Below, piece by piece: positions 56,807 through 64,000 of a stretch of 64,000 bases of DNA. A model generated the notes under the pieces. That model had not been told where the DNA came from. It worked only from the letters and a program-made list of their open reading frames with translations, and made no database searches. How positions within the stretch are numbered: position 1 is the stretch's first letter; each line of letters opens with the position of its first letter. Source of the DNA: Trebonia sp963759545 (GTDB lineage: Bacteria > Actinomycetota > Actinomycetes > Streptosporangiales > Streptosporangiaceae). The stretch covers positions 1 to 64,000 of the forward strand of contig CAVXAB010000023.1 in assembly GCA_963759545.1 (NCBI GenBank). The letters run 5' to 3'. The translations under genes and the position numbers were made by a program.

Positions 56807-57166
56807 CCGTACCTCACCACTGTCGCACCGGCTAAATCACGGCAATCAGGGCCAATCGGCCATGGTCGGCGGTTCGATACGGCGCGCCCCGGCGCATCGG
56901 CATTCGCACCGTCGCATCGGCGCCACCCTGGCGCATCGGCGCCGCCCCGGCGCCTTGTCGCATCGGCGTCGCATCGGCGCCGCTTCCTCCTGGCTAGAAA
57001 GTCTTCAACGATGCCTCAGAAAAGGCTTGATTTGTGAATCGCAATTTGGTTAAGCTCATGTACGCATCCGCAAGTCTGCTCCGGAGTGTGCGCCCGGCTG
57101 CCGGCTCGTCAGGTATGCGGAATACGACAAACCGCAGAATGTCTTTTATTTCGGAGGAGGGCACCG
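56807..57166. other. Intergenic region with short GC repeats
   Basis: No gene is seen. Five copies of CGCATCGGC lie at 56893-56978 and an AT-rich stretch precedes the XRE gene. Confidence 0.5.
56893..56978 (+). repeat. Five irregularly spaced copies of CGCATCGGC
   Basis: Copies begin at 56893, 56913, 56932, 56959 and 56970, several extended to CGCATCGGCGCC. Spacing is irregular, so this is not a simple tandem array. Confidence 0.65.
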
Positions 57167-58018
57167 GTGAGCGATGACGCTTATGGCGCGACCGTCGCGA
57201 AACGGCGCCTGTCCCTGCGACTCGGCGAGCTGCGCGGCAACACCGGCTACACCGCCAACCATGTCTGCGACATCCTCAACTGGGGCCGTGGCAAGGTGGG
57301 CCGGTTCGAGGCCAACCAGTGGAAGCGGCCGGAGATGAGCGACATCCGCGACCTCGTCCGCATTTACGAGGTCGAGGGCGCGGAACGGGACGAGATCGAG
57401 GATCTCGCGGTCCGCTGCCGGGTCCGTCCCTGGTGGCGTGAATACGCCGAGATCTTCGGCAACGAGTTCCCCGGCTACGAGAACGACGCGGCCACCATCC
57501 AGGTCTACATGCCGCTGGTGGTGCCCGGCCTGCTGCAGACTCCTGCCTACATGGAGGCGCAGTTCAAGTCGGGCGCCCGCCCGCCCGCTTGGCGCCGCAA
57601 GGCGGTCAATGCGCGGCTGCGCAGGCAGGAGATCCTCGACCGCACCGACAGCACGATGCCACGGCTGTCCGCCGTCATCACCGAGGCCTCGCTGCGTTAC
57701 CGGTGGGGGATGCACACCGACCGCAGGGAGCAGATCGAGCACCTGGCGGAGATGAGCAAGCGGCGCAACATCGAATTGCGTATCCAGCGATTCGACGACG
57801 GCCCGCCGACCGGCATCTTCTCCATGGTCAACATCTTTGGCTTCCTTGACGACGAGCCGCCCATCGTGTTCGTGGAGACCGACTACGCCATCGAAGAAGT
57901 CAGCGGGCCCGAGACCGTTTACGGTTACGTCCAGTCGTTCGAGCGCGCGTGCGACGCGGCGCTCGAACCCGAGGACACCACGGTGTACCTCGAAACACTC
58001 GCCAAGAGAATGGAGTAA
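57167..58018 (+). CDS. XRE-family regulator with DUF5753 domain
   Basis: 283 residues from GTG 57167 after GGAGGAGG. An N-terminal helix-turn-helix (LGELRGNTGYTANHVCDIL) is followed by a DUF5753 domain (YMPLVVPGLLQTPAYMEAQF, ITEASLRYRWGM, YVQSFERACDAAL). Such genes are paired with DUF397 proteins (here at 58026) in developmental and toxin-antitoxin-like systems of actinomycetes. Confidence 0.9.
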   Translation: MSDDAYGATVAKRRLSLRLGELRGNTGYTANHVCDILNWGRGKVGRFEANQWKRPEMSDIRDLVRIYEVEGAERDEIEDLAVRCRVRPWWREYAEIFGNEFPGYENDAATIQVYMPLVVPGLLQTPAYMEAQFKSGARPPAWRRKAVNARLRRQEILDRTDSTMPRLSAVITEASLRYRWGMHTDRREQIEHLAEMSKRRNIELRIQRFDDGPPTGIFSMVNIFGFLDDEPPIVFVETDYAIEEVSGPETVYGYVQSFERACDAALEPEDTTVYLETLAKRME

Positions 58019-58025
58019 CTGCGCT

Positions 58026-58226
58026 GTGAACGACCTGTCTCAAGCCATCTGGCGGAAGGCGAGCCTGAGCGCGCTCAATGGGGGCTGCGTCGAGGTCGCC
58101 GTCAACCTGCCTGGCGTCACCGCGGTACGCGACAGCAAGCGCACGGAGGGCGGCGCGCACGTCGTCGACCGGGCCGCGTTCGCCAGGTTCCTTCTAGACG
58201 TGCAGGGGGGGCGCTACGACATCTAG
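58026..58226 (+). CDS. DUF397-domain protein
   Basis: 66 residues from GTG 58026, 7 bases after the XRE stop: IWRKASLSALNGGCVEVAVN, VTAVRDSKRTEGGAHVVDRA, AFARFLLDV. This is a typical DUF397 partner of the XRE/DUF5753 regulator. Terminator downstream. Confidence 0.9.
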   Translation: MNDLSQAIWRKASLSALNGGCVEVAVNLPGVTAVRDSKRTEGGAHVVDRAAFARFLLDVQGGRYDI

Positions 58227-58259
58227 GCATGCGGGCCGGGTGTCGTGACGCACGGCACG

Positions 58260-58292
58260 GAGGGTCCCCTGGGAGGCACCCCAGGGGACCCT
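58260..58292 (+). terminator. Terminator after XRE-DUF397 operon
   Basis: A perfect 14-bp stem (GAGGGTCCCCTGGG and complement), 5-base loop, followed by GTGTTTT. Confidence 0.85.
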
Positions 58293-58842
58293 CGTGTTTT
58301 CCGCGAGCCCTGTCTCGTGAGCCCTGGCGGGTAGGCGCCCTTGCTGCGGCCCCCAATCGCCACCTGAGAATGTACTCCCCGCCGCACGAGGCGGGCTAGA
58401 GCGGATAAGCAATCGGTTGTCTATGGCACGACCGCATAGCAGCGCGAGTCATGTGAAACAGGTGTCCATTGGGGATATCATCGATTGGGCATCGATGTGC
58501 GCCGCTGACCTGCGAATTTACGCGATACAGGCTTGGTTGCCCTCACATGCGGGAAATGATCGCCTGCCTTAGGTAACTCATTAGAAGGCGTAGGTAATTG
58601 TACGGCTTCTTTTTTTAGGTGTGTTGAATGTCGCATTTTGACCCGATTCATGAGATGGGCTGCCATCTTTATTGAAGGTGGTTCGCTTCCGCATCCAAGG
58701 GCCGCAGAGTAATGTGAAGTGACGCACATGACTCAGAACATGTGCTTCACAGATCCGGAATCAGGTCAATCCGCCTCGGACCCCGGCGGTCTGATCGACG
58801 GAGACTCTGACGGAACGACGGGGGCTAGTCGGAGGCACCGAT
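58293..58842. other. AT-richer spacer
   Basis: About 550 bases with no supported gene. The stretch 58560-58680 is AT-rich and may hold the promoter of the following gene. Confidence 0.45.
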
Positions 58843-59793
58843 ATGGACGACGGGTGGCGGATGGTGCAGACGCGCACGTGCGGGGCGTGGGTTCTGCCGG
58901 GGGACCCAACCTGCGCGGGCGTCGCTCGCCGCCTCTTCCGGAGAGTGGCGAGTGAGCTCGCCCTCGAAACGGAAGGGATCGACGACGGGGTAACGATGGT
59001 CAGCGAGCTGGCCGCCAACACCCTGCACGCGAACCAGCGGCAGCCGCTTCCGGTGAATCCAGAGCTCTGGCTCTACCTGCGGGGCACCGGCCAGCAGGCG
59101 GAACTCGTTTGCAAGGTCTTCGACACCCTCCCCGGCTGGGTGCGCGGCAACGTGCCAGGCCGCACCGTCTGCCGGGCGCCGGCCGACGCGATGAGCGGCC
59201 GCGGCCTTGAGGTGGTGCACGAGCTGTCCAACGGGTACTGGGGCCACCATCTCACCAGGTCCCGGCTGTCCGGCACCGGGATACGGGGCAAGGCGGTCTG
59301 GTTCGCGCTGCCGGTGCCCGCCGCCGACGCGATGAGCGGCAAGCGGCATCCCATCACCGCCGGAGACGCGATGACCGAGCTGGAGATGGACCTCAGCACC
59401 CGGGGGTTCAGCGGCAGGCTGGTGCGCGCCGACGACCACGCCGCCGACATGGCGGTGCTGTCGATTGCCAGCGGCCTGACGGTCTGGTGCAGGTCCGCCG
59501 CGGCCTGGCTCCGCGCGCCTGGCGTCGCCGCGCAGCAGTGGAGTTACTGCGACCTGGTCGAGGTGGGTGAGCAGGCGGTCCAGGCGCACGAGATGATTGT
59601 CGCGACCGCGGACTCTTCCTTTCCGCTCGCGGACGCCACCAGAACCGGGGCCTTAGCGGACCTGTGCCCTGGCGGCAGGAAGCGTCCCGTAGGCACCGAG
59701 CACGGTCGTCCAGAAGCGCTCGGCGTCGATCGCGGTGGCCACCTGGGTGTTGTGGTCGGCCGAGCGCGAGAAGTCGGTCACGGTCATCCCTGA
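58843..59793 (+). CDS. HATPase-domain (anti-sigma/RsbW-like) protein
   Basis: The kinase-like fold spans about residues 15-155: AWVLPGDPTCAGVARRLFRR, TMVSELAANTLHAN (N-box), VFDTLPGWV in the G1 position and MSGRGLEVVHELSNGYWG (G2). The middle and C-terminal part is unassigned. The last 47 codons overlap the convergent nucleoside hydrolase gene and read as its antisense (HGRPEALGVDRGG), so the natural stop was probably near 59,640 and a frameshift is possible. Confidence 0.75.
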   Translation: MDDGWRMVQTRTCGAWVLPGDPTCAGVARRLFRRVASELALETEGIDDGVTMVSELAANTLHANQRQPLPVNPELWLYLRGTGQQAELVCKVFDTLPGWVRGNVPGRTVCRAPADAMSGRGLEVVHELSNGYWGHHLTRSRLSGTGIRGKAVWFALPVPAADAMSGKRHPITAGDAMTELEMDLSTRGFSGRLVRADDHAADMAVLSIASGLTVWCRSAAAWLRAPGVAAQQWSYCDLVEVGEQAVQAHEMIVATADSSFPLADATRTGALADLCPGGRKRPVGTEHGRPEALGVDRGGHLGVVVGRAREVGHGHP

Positions 59794-60591
59794 CGTGAAG
59801 ATCCCGTGCGTCTCCACCTGCACCCGCGCCGGCGTGTACGAGAACGCCGCGGGATCGGCGATCGACACGACCGCGCACACGTCGTGCACCGGCGGCTCGC
59901 CCGTCGTGTCGTCCGCGTCCCGGTACTGCGCGAGCGCCGGGAGCAGCAGCTGCGCGCCGAGTGAGCCGAGCGAGCGCATGCGTTCCTGGACGGCGGCCGT
60001 CGCCCGGGCCCGCAGCGTGACGTCGAGCCCGATCATCCGCACCGTCCACCCCGCGCAGAAAACGATCGCGGCCGCCTCGGGGTCGGCCCAGATGTTGTAC
60101 TCCGCGGCGTGGTTCACGTTGCCGCGCGAGGCGGAACCGCCCATGATCACGAAGTCCCTGACCCACGTCGCCAGCCGCGGCTCACGGCGCAGCGCCAGCC
60201 CGATGTTGGTCAGCGGGCCGGTGGCGACCAGCGTGATCTCTCCCGGTGCCGCGCCGAGGGTGTCGATGATGAAATCGATCGCGTGCCCGTCCTCCGCGGT
60301 CCGGCCGGGCGCGGGCAGGACCGCGCCGCCAAGACCGGAGTCGCCGTGCACGTGTCCGGCGTCGAGCGCCGGGCGCAGCAGCGGCACGGGCGACCCGGGG
60401 GTCACCGGCACGTTCTTCGCGCCGACGAACGACGCGACGGCAAGGGCGTTCGCGGTCGTCTTGGGCAGCCCGACGTTGCCGGCCACGGTCGTGATGCCGA
60501 CGAGGTCGATCTCCGGTGAGGCGGCCGCGAACGCGATCGCGAGCGCGTCGTCGATGCCGGGATCGCAGTCAAGGATGATGGGGGTACTCAC
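59653..60591 (-). CDS. Inosine/uridine-preferring nucleoside hydrolase
   Basis: 312 residues from GTG 60591 (an upstream ATG at 60618 lies in a dispersed repeat). PIILDCDPGIDDALAI holds the calcium-binding DxDPGxDD motif. TTVAGNVG, VATGPLTNIGLAL and AAEYNIWADPEAA (second metal/ribose site) follow. The enzyme splits ribonucleosides to base and ribose for salvage. Confidence 0.9.
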   Translation of the reverse strand: MSTPIILDCDPGIDDALAIAFAAASPEIDLVGITTVAGNVGLPKTTANALAVASFVGAKNVPVTPGSPVPLLRPALDAGHVHGDSGLGGAVLPAPGRTAEDGHAIDFIIDTLGAAPGEITLVATGPLTNIGLALRREPRLATWVRDFVIMGGSASRGNVNHAAEYNIWADPEAAAIVFCAGWTVRMIGLDVTLRARATAAVQERMRSLGSLGAQLLLPALAQYRDADDTTGEPPVHDVCAVVSIADPAAFSYTPARVQVETHGIFTSGMTVTDFSRSADHNTQVATAIDAERFWTTVLGAYGTLPAARAQVR

Positions 60592-60619
60592 AAACCAGAA
60601 GGTACCGAACGGCAGCATG
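60589..60619 (+). repeat. Dispersed CCGAACGG element, copy 6
   Basis: CACAAACCAGAAGGTACCGA then ACGGCAGCATG, directly at the 5' end of the nucleoside hydrolase gene. Confidence 0.6.
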
Positions 60620-60723
60620 TTTCACGCGTCCGCGTCCACTTAGACGTTCACCAGGGGAAAACCGGATGCCATGGCCATCGCGCTGGTTGATAGCCTCGTG
60701 CCGACGAGGGAGGATCATCTGAG

Positions 60724-61995
60724 ATGCACCAGCCGCCTATCCCGCACATCGACGCAGAAGACCCGCAGATCGCCGGGCTGATCCACGACGAGGCACGCCG
60801 CCAGTCCGAGAAGTTCCGGCTGATCCCGTCGGAGAACTACGTATCGCTCGCCGTGCTCGAGGCCTGCGGCACGGTGCTGACGAACAAGTACTCGGAGGGT
60901 TACCCGGGTCGCCGCTACTACGAGGGTCAGCAGCTGATCGACCCGCTTGAGTCGATCGCGATCGAGCGGGCGCAGGCGCTGTTCGGCGCGGACCACGCGA
61001 ACGTGCAGCCGTACTCGGGGTCGCCGGCGAACCTGGCCGTCTACCTGGCGTTCGCCAAGCCGGGTGACACGATCCTCGCGATGTCGCTTTCCGCGGGCGG
61101 TCACCTCACCCACGGCTCGCCTGCGTCCATCACCGGCAAGTGGTTCAGGGCCGTGCACTACGGGGTCCGCAAGGAGACCGGCCGGGTCGACATGGACGAC
61201 GTCCGCGAGCTGGCGCTCAAGGAACGGCCGAAGATCATCATCTGCGGCGGCACCGCGATACCGCGCACGATCGACTACCCGGCCTTCGCCGCGATCGCCG
61301 CCGAGGTAGACGCGGTGCTCGTCGCGGACATGGCGCACATCGCGGGCCTGATCGCGGGCGGCGCGCACCCGTCCCCGGTCGGCCACGCGCCGGTGATCAC
61401 CACGACGACGCACAAGACGCTGCGCGGCCCGCGCGGCGCGATGATCCTCACCGACGCCGACCACGCGACGGCGATCGACAAGGCCGTGTTCCCCGGCCTG
61501 CAGGGCGGCCCGCACAACCACACGACCGCGGGCATCGCGGTGGCGCTGCGCGAGGCGTCGCAGCCGTCGTTCCGCGGCTACGCGGCTCAGGTGGTCGCCA
61601 ACGCGAAGGCCCTCGCCGGGGCCCTTACGGCCCGCGGCTACGACCTCGTGTCCGGGGGGACGGACAACCACCTGCTGCTGGTGGACCTCACGTCGAAGGG
61701 GATCGCGGGCAAGCCCGCGGCGAAGGCCCTGGACAAGGCCGGCATCGAGCTGAACTTCAACTCGGTCCCGTTCGACCCGCGCAAGCCGTTCGACCCGTCG
61801 GGCATCCGCCTTGGCACCCCGGCGATCACTACCCGCGGCCTGACCGAGGAGCACATGCCCCAGCTGGCCGGCTGGATGGACGAGGCGATCACCGCCGCGT
61901 CCAAGGACGACGACGAGGCCCTGGACCGGATCTCGGGCGAAGTCCGCTCGCTGCTGAGCGCCTACCCGATCCCGGGCTGGTCTCCCGAGATATAG
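60724..61995 (+). CDS. glyA: Serine hydroxymethyltransferase
   Basis: 423 residues from ATG 60724 (GGGAGGATC upstream). LIPSENYVSLAVLEA, NKYSEGYPGRRYYEGQQLID, QPYSGSPANLAVYLA and the PLP-binding lysine in TTTTHKTLRGPRGAM are all present. It interconverts serine and glycine with tetrahydrofolate. No glycine riboswitch is visible in the 130-base upstream spacer. Because it stands alone it may be a second copy. Confidence 0.95.
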   Translation: MHQPPIPHIDAEDPQIAGLIHDEARRQSEKFRLIPSENYVSLAVLEACGTVLTNKYSEGYPGRRYYEGQQLIDPLESIAIERAQALFGADHANVQPYSGSPANLAVYLAFAKPGDTILAMSLSAGGHLTHGSPASITGKWFRAVHYGVRKETGRVDMDDVRELALKERPKIIICGGTAIPRTIDYPAFAAIAAEVDAVLVADMAHIAGLIAGGAHPSPVGHAPVITTTTHKTLRGPRGAMILTDADHATAIDKAVFPGLQGGPHNHTTAGIAVALREASQPSFRGYAAQVVANAKALAGALTARGYDLVSGGTDNHLLLVDLTSKGIAGKPAAKALDKAGIELNFNSVPFDPRKPFDPSGIRLGTPAITTRGLTEEHMPQLAGWMDEAITAASKDDDEALDRISGEVRSLLSAYPIPGWSPEI

Positions 61996-62043
61996 GGTTT
62001 CCCGCTCACCGCCGAGGGTCCGGCCCCGCATGGGCGGGACTGG

Positions 62044-62091
62044 GTGGATGTGACTTTGGTGTCGCCCTAGCGACACCAAAGTCACATCCAC
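62044..62091 (+). terminator. Terminator after glyA
   Basis: A perfect 22-bp stem with CCTA loop, 48 bases past the stop. Confidence 0.9.
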
Positions 62092-62188
62092 GGCAGGGTT
62101 CGCGGCCCCGCCGCCGAGCGCGCACATCCCGAGGGCCGTGAATAACCTGGTCGACACCGGTTACCGCGGTGGCCGGTTAGGCCGCCCG

Positions 62189-63070
62189 TCACTTGCGGTA
62201 GCTGCCCTCGCGGAAGTCGTCGGCAAGCGACGGACGAGTCGGGCGCCAGCCGAGGTCGGCCCGGGCCTTGGCCGCGTCGGTGGCCTGGTCGAGCAGCAGG
62301 ACTTCGGCGAAGTAGTCGCCGAGGCGCGCCTTGGCCTCATCGTCGGAGCCGGGGACCGCTCCCGGGGCGCCGACGGCGACGGCGGCCGCGTTCGTTAGCT
62401 CGGCAACGGTCGCGTGCACGCCGTTGCCGATGACGTAGCGGCCCCGGGCCGAGTCGTCTTCGAGGACGCGCCGGAAGAAATCGGCCAGGTCCGCGACGTG
62501 CACTGTCGCCCAGTGCTGCTGGCCCGTGCCGAGCATGACCAGGTTGCCCGCGCTGTCCTTGGGTGAGCCAAGGAGCAGCCCGGGCAGCCCGCCCGCGCCG
62601 TCGCCGTAGGCGGTGCCGGAGACGATGACCGTCCCGCGCATGCCCTTCGCGCCGAGCACCCGGCGTTCGATCGGCTCTTTCCATGCCACCAGCGGGGGCG
62701 CGTTGAAGGCGGACGCCTCGCTGATGGAGGAATTGTCGCCGTACACCCACAGGCCGCTGATCTGGAGGTACGGCTTGCCGGTGCCGTCGAAGGCACTGGT
62801 TACCGCGTCGACCACCGCGGAGTCGAGGTCGGCGCTGGTGGCGTCACCAGGACTGGCCGTGTGGATGGCCCCGTCCGCTCCGGCGAGCACGCCCTCGACT
62901 GCCGCCCGGTCGTAGAGGTCGGCCACGGCTGGCGTGGCGCCACGGGCCGCGACGCTGTTCGCGTGGGCGTCGTCGGGGACGAGCGCGGTCACCTCATGCC
63001 CGTGCTCGTGCAGTTCCGACAGCACGTGGGACCCGATGAACCCTGTTGCCCCGGTAAGTACGACTTTCAT
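62189..63070 (-). CDS. NAD-dependent epimerase/dehydratase (extended SDR)
   Basis: 293 residues from ATG 63070. VVLTGATGFIGSHVLSEL is the Rossmann loop; ISGLWVYGDN and VHVADLADFFRRVLED are typical of the extended SDR group. YGD replaces the classical YxxxK context, so activity is uncertain. It is divergent from a MarR gene with three operator-like palindromes between. Confidence 0.85.
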   Translation of the reverse strand: MKVVLTGATGFIGSHVLSELHEHGHEVTALVPDDAHANSVAARGATPAVADLYDRAAVEGVLAGADGAIHTASPGDATSADLDSAVVDAVTSAFDGTGKPYLQISGLWVYGDNSSISEASAFNAPPLVAWKEPIERRVLGAKGMRGTVIVSGTAYGDGAGGLPGLLLGSPKDSAGNLVMLGTGQQHWATVHVADLADFFRRVLEDDSARGRYVIGNGVHATVAELTNAAAVAVGAPGAVPGSDDEAKARLGDYFAEVLLLDQATDAAKARADLGWRPTRPSLADDFREGSYRK

Positions 63071-63103
63071 GGTCGGACATCCCCCTACCTTGATTGTGTC
63101 CTT

Positions 63104-63265
63104 CACTTGTCCGTTCAAGTGAAACCCTAAACCTCATGACTTGAACGGTCAAGTCATCTCATTCGAGTTGCCAAGCCCATCGGCGGACAAAGATGCTTAT
63201 CTCCACGCCTTAACCGCGCGCAGGACGAGTGTCGCTGGTTAGCGATTCACTTGAACCTTCTAGTG
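63104..63265. promoter_or_regulatory. Three MarR-type operators between the SDR and marR genes
   Basis: CACTTGTCCGTTCAAGTG (63104-63121), GACTTGAACGGTCAAGTC (63138-63155) and CACTTGAACCTTCTAGTG (63248-63265) share the pattern ACTTG-N7/8-CAAGT. The first two have perfect 6-bp arms, and the third overlaps the marR upstream region. Confidence 0.72.
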
Positions 63266-63286
63266 AGTGACTGGTATCGTGGTGCG

Positions 63287-63790
63287 ATGATGACCGAAGG
63301 AGCGCAGTCCAGTGGCGAAGAGCCGCCGCCGGTGAAGTGGCTGACCGGCGCGGAACTGGACTCCTGGCTCTCCCTGGTGCGGTTGATGACGTGGCTGCCC
63401 TGGTCGATCGATCAGCAGCTGCGACGCGATTCGAACCTGGGGATGGTGGAGTACCAGGTCTTGGCCATGCTCTCAGAGAGCCCGGGGCGGACCATGCGGA
63501 TGAGCTCGCTCGCCGAGGTCACCAACGCATCGCTATCGCGGCTGTCGCACCTGTTCAAGCGGCTCGAGCAGCGCGGCCTCGCGTGCCGGGAGCCCGATCC
63601 CGCGGACGGGCGGTTCACCAATGCCATCCTCACCGAGCAGGGCCTTCAGGCGCTTGCCGACGCGGCACCGCGGCACGTGGCGTATGTGCGAGCGCTGGTC
63701 ATCGACGCCCTGTCACCGGAGCAGTTGCGGCGCCTTGGCCGCGACGCGGACCGCATCATGTCACGCATCGACACCTCGGGAATCAACTAA
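63287..63790 (+). CDS. MarR-family transcriptional regulator
   Basis: 167 residues from ATG 63287. A winged helix (LGMVEYQVLAMLSESPGRTM, LAEVTNASLSRLSHLFKRLE, REPDPADGRFTNAILTEQG). It probably represses itself and the divergent SDR gene through the sites at 63104-63265. Confidence 0.9.
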   Translation: MMTEGAQSSGEEPPPVKWLTGAELDSWLSLVRLMTWLPWSIDQQLRRDSNLGMVEYQVLAMLSESPGRTMRMSSLAEVTNASLSRLSHLFKRLEQRGLACREPDPADGRFTNAILTEQGLQALADAAPRHVAYVRALVIDALSPEQLRRLGRDADRIMSRIDTSGIN

Positions 63791-63852
63791 GGCCGCCGTC
63801 TGCAAAGCGCCTACCCGACTCGAGCCCCGCCTCGTCGCCGACGGGTCGGTCC

Positions 63853-64000
63853 TCAGGGACGGTAAGCGTCGCGGCGGTGGCGAATCGAGTGGATTTCGAC
63901 TTGGTGCTTTGCCTCGTCGATCCGGTAGATGATCCGGTAGGTTCCGCGGCGGGCCGAGTGGTAGCCGTCGAATGGCTCGTCCAGCGGCTTGCCCGCCCGG
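63853..64000 (-). CDS. RelE/ParE-family toxin, C-terminal part (start beyond window)
   Basis: The minus strand from the window edge reads RAGKPLDEPFDGYHSARRGT, then YRIIYRIDE and IHSIRHRRDAYRP to TGA 63853. This is the C-terminal half of a RelE toxin (GYHSARRGTYRIIY...HRRDAY). The antitoxin should lie outside the window. Confidence 0.85.
   Translation of the reverse strand, partial: RAGKPLDEPFDGYHSARRGTYRIIYRIDEAKHQVEIHSIRHRRDAYRP

Noticed and set aside
60637..60723. Glycine or SAM riboswitch before glyA
   Set aside because: The spacer is short and lacks the conserved core of these riboswitches.

Overview
The window looks like chromosome from a GC-rich mycelial actinomycete. Evidence for this is the third-position GC bias, frequent GTG and TTG starts, a four-gene conservon-type signalling operon (sensor ATPase, roadblock, DUF742, GTPase), an XRE/DUF5753 plus DUF397 pair, a SAV2177-type methyltransferase, and many secreted glycoside hydrolases with ricin-B (CBM13) lectin domains. 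The genus cannot be fixed from the sequence. No rRNA genes or CRISPR arrays were seen. There is one tRNA gene.

Region 1 (1-14,825) is a plant-polysaccharide utilisation locus. It holds a GH59 galactosylceramidase-like enzyme (cut by the window edge), a GH39-like TIM-barrel hydrolase with a CBM13, a GH54 arabinofuranosidase, a GH62 arabinofuranosidase and a GH3 beta-xylosidase-like enzyme. A LacI-family and a ROK-family regulator lie among them. Four palindromes of the form CGAAyCGrTTCG lie beside the LacI gene and upstream of GH54 and GH62, and suggest one regulon. Arabinose- and galactose-bearing side chains (arabinoxylan or arabinogalactan) are the inferred substrate.

Region 2 (15,000-22,500) holds small regulatory and stress modules: an MFS exporter with a divergent MarR regulator, a VapBC pair preceded by an 8-bp tandem repeat, an NAD-dependent epimerase, a DUF4267 membrane protein with a divergent TetR regulator, and two small secreted proteins.

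Region 3 (22,578-37,842) is an integrated genomic island. A 43-bp direct repeat made from the 3' half of tRNA-Arg(UCU) bounds it, and a decayed tyrosine integrase lies next to the intact tRNA. The cargo is defence- and mobility-like: a DUF4429/SHOCT protein with an HsdR-N-like nuclease, a PIN toxin-antitoxin pair, a class C-like group II intron, a Cas2-like SinR protein with a small basic partner, an XRE/ImmA pair, a HEPN and DUF262 pair, an HTH and HAD pair, and GntR-type regulators with a repeated operator. Most of these genes carry frameshifts or stops.

Region 4 (38,000-64,000) is mostly ordinary chromosome. In order it holds a STAND-TPR ATPase, a RelE-like toxin with a helix-turn-helix partner, a metallophosphoesterase/nucleotidyltransferase/amino-acid permease operon (two of the three frameshifted), the conservon, Ohr, a VOC protein, a DUF4097 protein, a response regulator/histidine kinase/lipoprotein operon, the methyltransferase and DUF397 genes, a nucleoside hydrolase, serine hydroxymethyltransferase, an SDR with a divergent MarR regulator, and a partial RelE toxin.

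Two features cut across the window. A dispersed element of about 35 bp centred on CCGAACGG occurs six times, always at gene borders. Single-base frameshifts are numerous, both in the island and in otherwise normal genes, so sequencing indels must be weighed against real decay.
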